From NCBI GenBank assembly GCA_024280535.1, contig JAJRPY010000131.1, forward strand, positions 1-7,115: a stretch of DNA of 7,115 nt, written 5' to 3'. Source of the DNA: Gammaproteobacteria bacterium. Its GTDB lineage: Bacteria; Pseudomonadota; Gammaproteobacteria; PS1; Pseudothioglobaceae. The first letter of the stretch is position 1. Each line of letters begins with the position of its first letter. The notes under the pieces are model-generated. The model saw nothing but the letters and a program-made list of their open reading frames with translations, made no database searches and was not told the origin of the DNA. Both the position numbers and the translations under genes were made by a program. Below are positions 4,997-7,115 of this stretch, piece after piece.

Positions 4997-7115
4997 TTAT
5001 TTAGAGTGAACCAGTCGCACTCTACTTGTTGTACGGCGAGGGCTGCTACCATTGCTACCATCGAACAAATATGTATCCCATGCGTTGTTTGAATCAGCAG
5101 CAGTAGGCGAAGATGAGAAAAAATGGCGAATAGCTGTATTAGGAAAGTAGTGGGTATCAATGGTTGGAGTCTCCACTTTTGTGCCATAATTTATCATTGA
5201 ACGAAACTCTCCTATGGTTGGAACACGCCAATTATTAAAACCACATAATGCTTCTGTATTGGCACCATCAACTAGACCTGTCCAGTCATCATAATAGTCA
5301 CCTTGTCTATCGGCGTGGTCTTCACCAAGGGCAGTTTTACCACCCCAGCGATAGATATTATCTTGGTGATGAATATTGGTGTGATTATTATCCGTCGTGT
5401 CACTGTCTTTTTCTCCAGAATCGGTTTTCACCTCCCAAATTAAACCAGTGACATTGTCCTTGACACAACTCCATTTAGTACCAGCAGCCTCTGTACCAGC
5501 ACCAACTGATGTCCAAGGTTGATTTTGAATAGCCAGCACATTGCCAGTACTACCTAATTTGGTAAAATCAAAGCCTGCTACGCCAGCACCTAATTTGGTT
5601 AACATGCCTGCCGTTGCTTTGGCATCGCGCCCGTATGAACAGTCTTGAGCGGCTATGTTGTCGCCCATGCAGGCGGTAACGCCGGTATCATTTAATTTGC
5701 TTGTCAGCGTAATAACTGCTGGTATGACAGAGACTTCGTTAGATTTTGCGCTTTCAGGATTGTTGTCATTTTGGGCGGTAACTACAAAATAATAGGATGT
5801 GCCATTAGTTAAACCGCTGATCATTTTATGGTTAGTGGTTATACCTGTCAACAGGGTACTGCCATTTAACGTGTCGTAGTTTGTGGTATCAATATCTTTA
5901 AATGTTTCTGTGGCATGGTAAATATTATAAGCGACATCCGTTATCTCATTCCATGCCAAGAATACTTGCTCTGAACTAGAGATGGCCGCTGTTATGGTTG
6001 GTGTTGGGGTACCGATTATAATGGGAGTCTCGTAGGATTTTACGCTTTCAGGGTAGTCACCTGTTTTGGCAGTGAGCACAAAATAGTATTTCGCGCCATG
6101 GGCTAAACCAGTGATTCTTTTCCTGTTAGTGGCTATGTCTGTTATGCGTGTTCCACCCTTTAAATCACTATATTTTGCAAGATCAGTACCTGCAAATGTC
6201 TCTGTGGCGTAGTAAAGATTATAAGTTGTGCTTGATGTACTGTCCCATATAGGATTCCATCTTAGGTATACCTGTTTTAGACCAAGAGTGATGTTTGTTA
6301 TGAGTGTCACTGGTGTTTTTGTTGTTGTTGTGGCTTCGTTGGATTTTACGCTTTCAGAGTTATCACTTTTTTTGGCAGTGACCACAAAATAAAATTTCGT
6401 ACGATCAAATAAACCAGTGATAGTTGTATTGTTAGTAGTTAAATCTGCTAATAGTGTGCCACCATTTAACGTGTGGTAGTTTTTGAGATCAGTATTTGCA
6501 AATGTTTCTTTGGCGTAGTAAAGGTTGTATTTTGTAGCATCGCTAACGCTATTCCAAGTGAGGGATATTTGGATATCACTGTCTGCCACTGCCACTAGGC
6601 TGGTGGGTGCACTGGGTTTGTCGTCTATTGCTATATTATTTTTAATCTTGTCAAGTGCCGTTGTATTTAACCTATCTTTTATGTTGTTGTTCTCTTTTAA
6701 ATTATTAAGTGCTGTGTTGAGATGCTCAACTGTGGTTAAGTCTAATGAGCCATCAGCCAAGTTGGTTTTAAGTGCAGTGATTACGGCTGGTAAATCATTG
6801 CTCATTACGTTGTTTGCTTCTAATTGAGATAAAACTGCTAGAATCAGTGCGTAATGACCACTATCATCATCATTCAAATTGTTTGTATCAATATTAGTGG
6901 GTCTGATTTTGGTAATGTCTTTATCATTTAAGCCAAAGGCAGTAGCAACAATTTTGTTTTTATTATTAATAGCATCGTTTAAATCTGTTGCAATTTGAAT
7001 AGCAATCTCGGTGAGTGGTGTGACGGCAAATTGCGCGCCATCAATAAAATTTAAGGCGCTACGTAGCAAAGGCGAAGTTTTGCTATTTCCTGTGGCTTCG
7101 TCAATATAAGTACCC
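4997..7115 (-). CDS. Large surface protein with three FN3 repeats and a C-terminal DUF1566 domain, 5' end beyond window
   Basis: The minus-strand frame is open from the right edge to a stop at 4997, about 705 codons, so the N terminus and any signal peptide lie outside. TTG at 7069 is not taken as the start because the frame continues upstream with family-like sequence (GTYIDEATGNS). The visible part begins with YIDEATG then VTPLTEIAIQIA and a helical stretch to about 6620, a module I associate from memory with large secreted proteobacterial proteins. Three fibronectin type III domains follow (about 6619-6320, 6316-6020, 6010-5723), each with W-N, YN(L/I)Y, a (T/S)GL turn and (Y/F)YFV(V/L)TA. 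The last ~230 residues hold CMGDNIAAQDCSYGRDA, then DNVTGLIWEV, NNWRVPTIGEFRSMI and RVRLVHSK, a DUF1566/Lcl_C domain. It is probably extracellular or cell-surface attached and may act in adhesion; no partner is known. The smaller DUF1566 gene follows after 58 bp. Confidence 0.85.
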   Translation of the reverse strand, partial: GTYIDEATGNSKTSPLLRSALNFIDGAQFAVTPLTEIAIQIATDLNDAINNKNKIVATAFGLNDKDITKIRPTNIDTNNLNDDDSGHYALILAVLSQLEANNVMSNDLPAVITALKTNLADGSLDLTTVEHLNTALNNLKENNNIKDRLNTTALDKIKNNIAIDDKPSAPTSLVAVADSDIQISLTWNSVSDATKYNLYYAKETFANTDLKNYHTLNGGTLLADLTTNNTTITGLFDRTKFYFVVTAKKSDNSESVKSNEATTTTKTPVTLITNITLGLKQVYLRWNPIWDSTSSTTYNLYYATETFAGTDLAKYSDLKGGTRITDIATNRKRITGLAHGAKYYFVLTAKTGDYPESVKSYETPIIIGTPTPTITAAISSSEQVFLAWNEITDVAYNIYHATETFKDIDTTNYDTLNGSTLLTGITTNHKMISGLTNGTSYYFVVTAQNDNNPESAKSNEVSVIPAVITLTSKLNDTGVTACMGDNIAAQDCSYGRDAKATAGMLTKLGAGVAGFDFTKLGSTGNVLAIQNQPWTSVGAGTEAAGTKWSCVKDNVTGLIWEVKTDSGEKDSDTTDNNHTNIHHQDNIYRWGGKTALGEDHADRQGDYYDDWTGLVDGANTEALCGFNNWRVPTIGEFRSMINYGTKVETPTIDTHYFPNTAIRHFFSSSPTAADSNNAWDTYLFDGSNGSSPRRTTSRVRLVHSK
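5723..6619 (-). repeat. Three tandem FN3-coding repeats, about 294-306 bp period
   Basis: Three in-frame copies lie within the large surface-protein gene. The conserved YN(L/I)Y block recurs at spacings of 102 and 98 residues. The copies are similar in DNA as well as protein: a block near 5862-5882 (CCATTTAACGTGT, then GTAGTTT) recurs almost unchanged near 6463-6482, and a GATTTTACGCTTTCAG-type block recurs near 5741, 6037 and 6342. This implies fairly recent duplication or conversion. The middle copy has a few extra residues (WDSTSSTT) in the first loop. Confidence 0.85.

Noticed and set aside
4951..5187. Minus-strand 78-codon frame overlapping the 3' end of the FN3/DUF1566 gene
   Set aside because: It is out of frame with the conserved DUF1566 sequence and has no recognisable motif.
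7067..7069. TTG at 7069 as the start of the FN3/DUF1566 protein
   Set aside because: The reading frame stays open upstream to the window edge and encodes GTYIDEATGNSKTSP, which fits the protein; there is no signal peptide after the TTG. The gene is 5'-truncated by the window.

Overview
The window is AT-rich DNA, roughly 40% G+C by eye, and looks like a bacterial chromosome. It holds four gene units in two themes: nitrate transport with its regulator on the left, and secreted or surface proteins of the DUF1566 (Lcl C-terminal domain) type on the right. The base composition, a tandem pair of respiratory-type NarK transporters and large FN3/DUF1566 surface proteins would fit a nitrate-respiring gammaproteobacterium such as the SUP05/Ca. 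Thioglobus sulfur-oxidiser and mussel-symbiont group. That placement is inference only; no marker gene is present.

Layout. Positions 1-1476 (minus) are a NarK2-type nitrate/nitrite transporter cut by the left edge. Positions 1513-2778 (minus) are a complete NarK1-type transporter, 36 bp upstream of narK2 and on the same strand, so the two probably form a narK1-narK2 operon. Positions 2779-2892 are a divergent control region carrying a perfect TGTGA-N6-TCACA palindrome. Positions 2893-4419 (plus) encode a 508-residue protein that I read as an N-terminal NIT (nitrate/nitrite-sensing) domain fused to a CRP/FNR-type DNA-binding regulator, with a four-cysteine cluster at its extreme C terminus. 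Positions 4423-4938 (minus) are a small secreted DUF1566 protein that converges on the regulator with only 3 bp between stop codons. Positions 4997-7115 (minus) are a large FN3-repeat/DUF1566 surface protein whose N terminus lies beyond the right edge.

How the parts fit. The recognition helix of the NIT-CRP protein has the RE---R pattern of E. coli CRP, not the E--SR pattern of FNR, and the only CRP-like site I see in the intergenic region is a perfect CRP-type palindrome. It sits where it could serve narK1 and lies 13 bp upstream of the regulator's own ATG. The simplest model is a one-component nitrate switch: nitrate binds the NIT domain, the CRP-type domain binds the palindrome, narK1-narK2 transcription changes, and the regulator controls itself. 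This NIT-CRP/narK module is the most interesting item in the window. The right-hand surface-protein pair seems functionally unrelated. No tRNA, rRNA, CRISPR, insertion sequence or integrase was seen.
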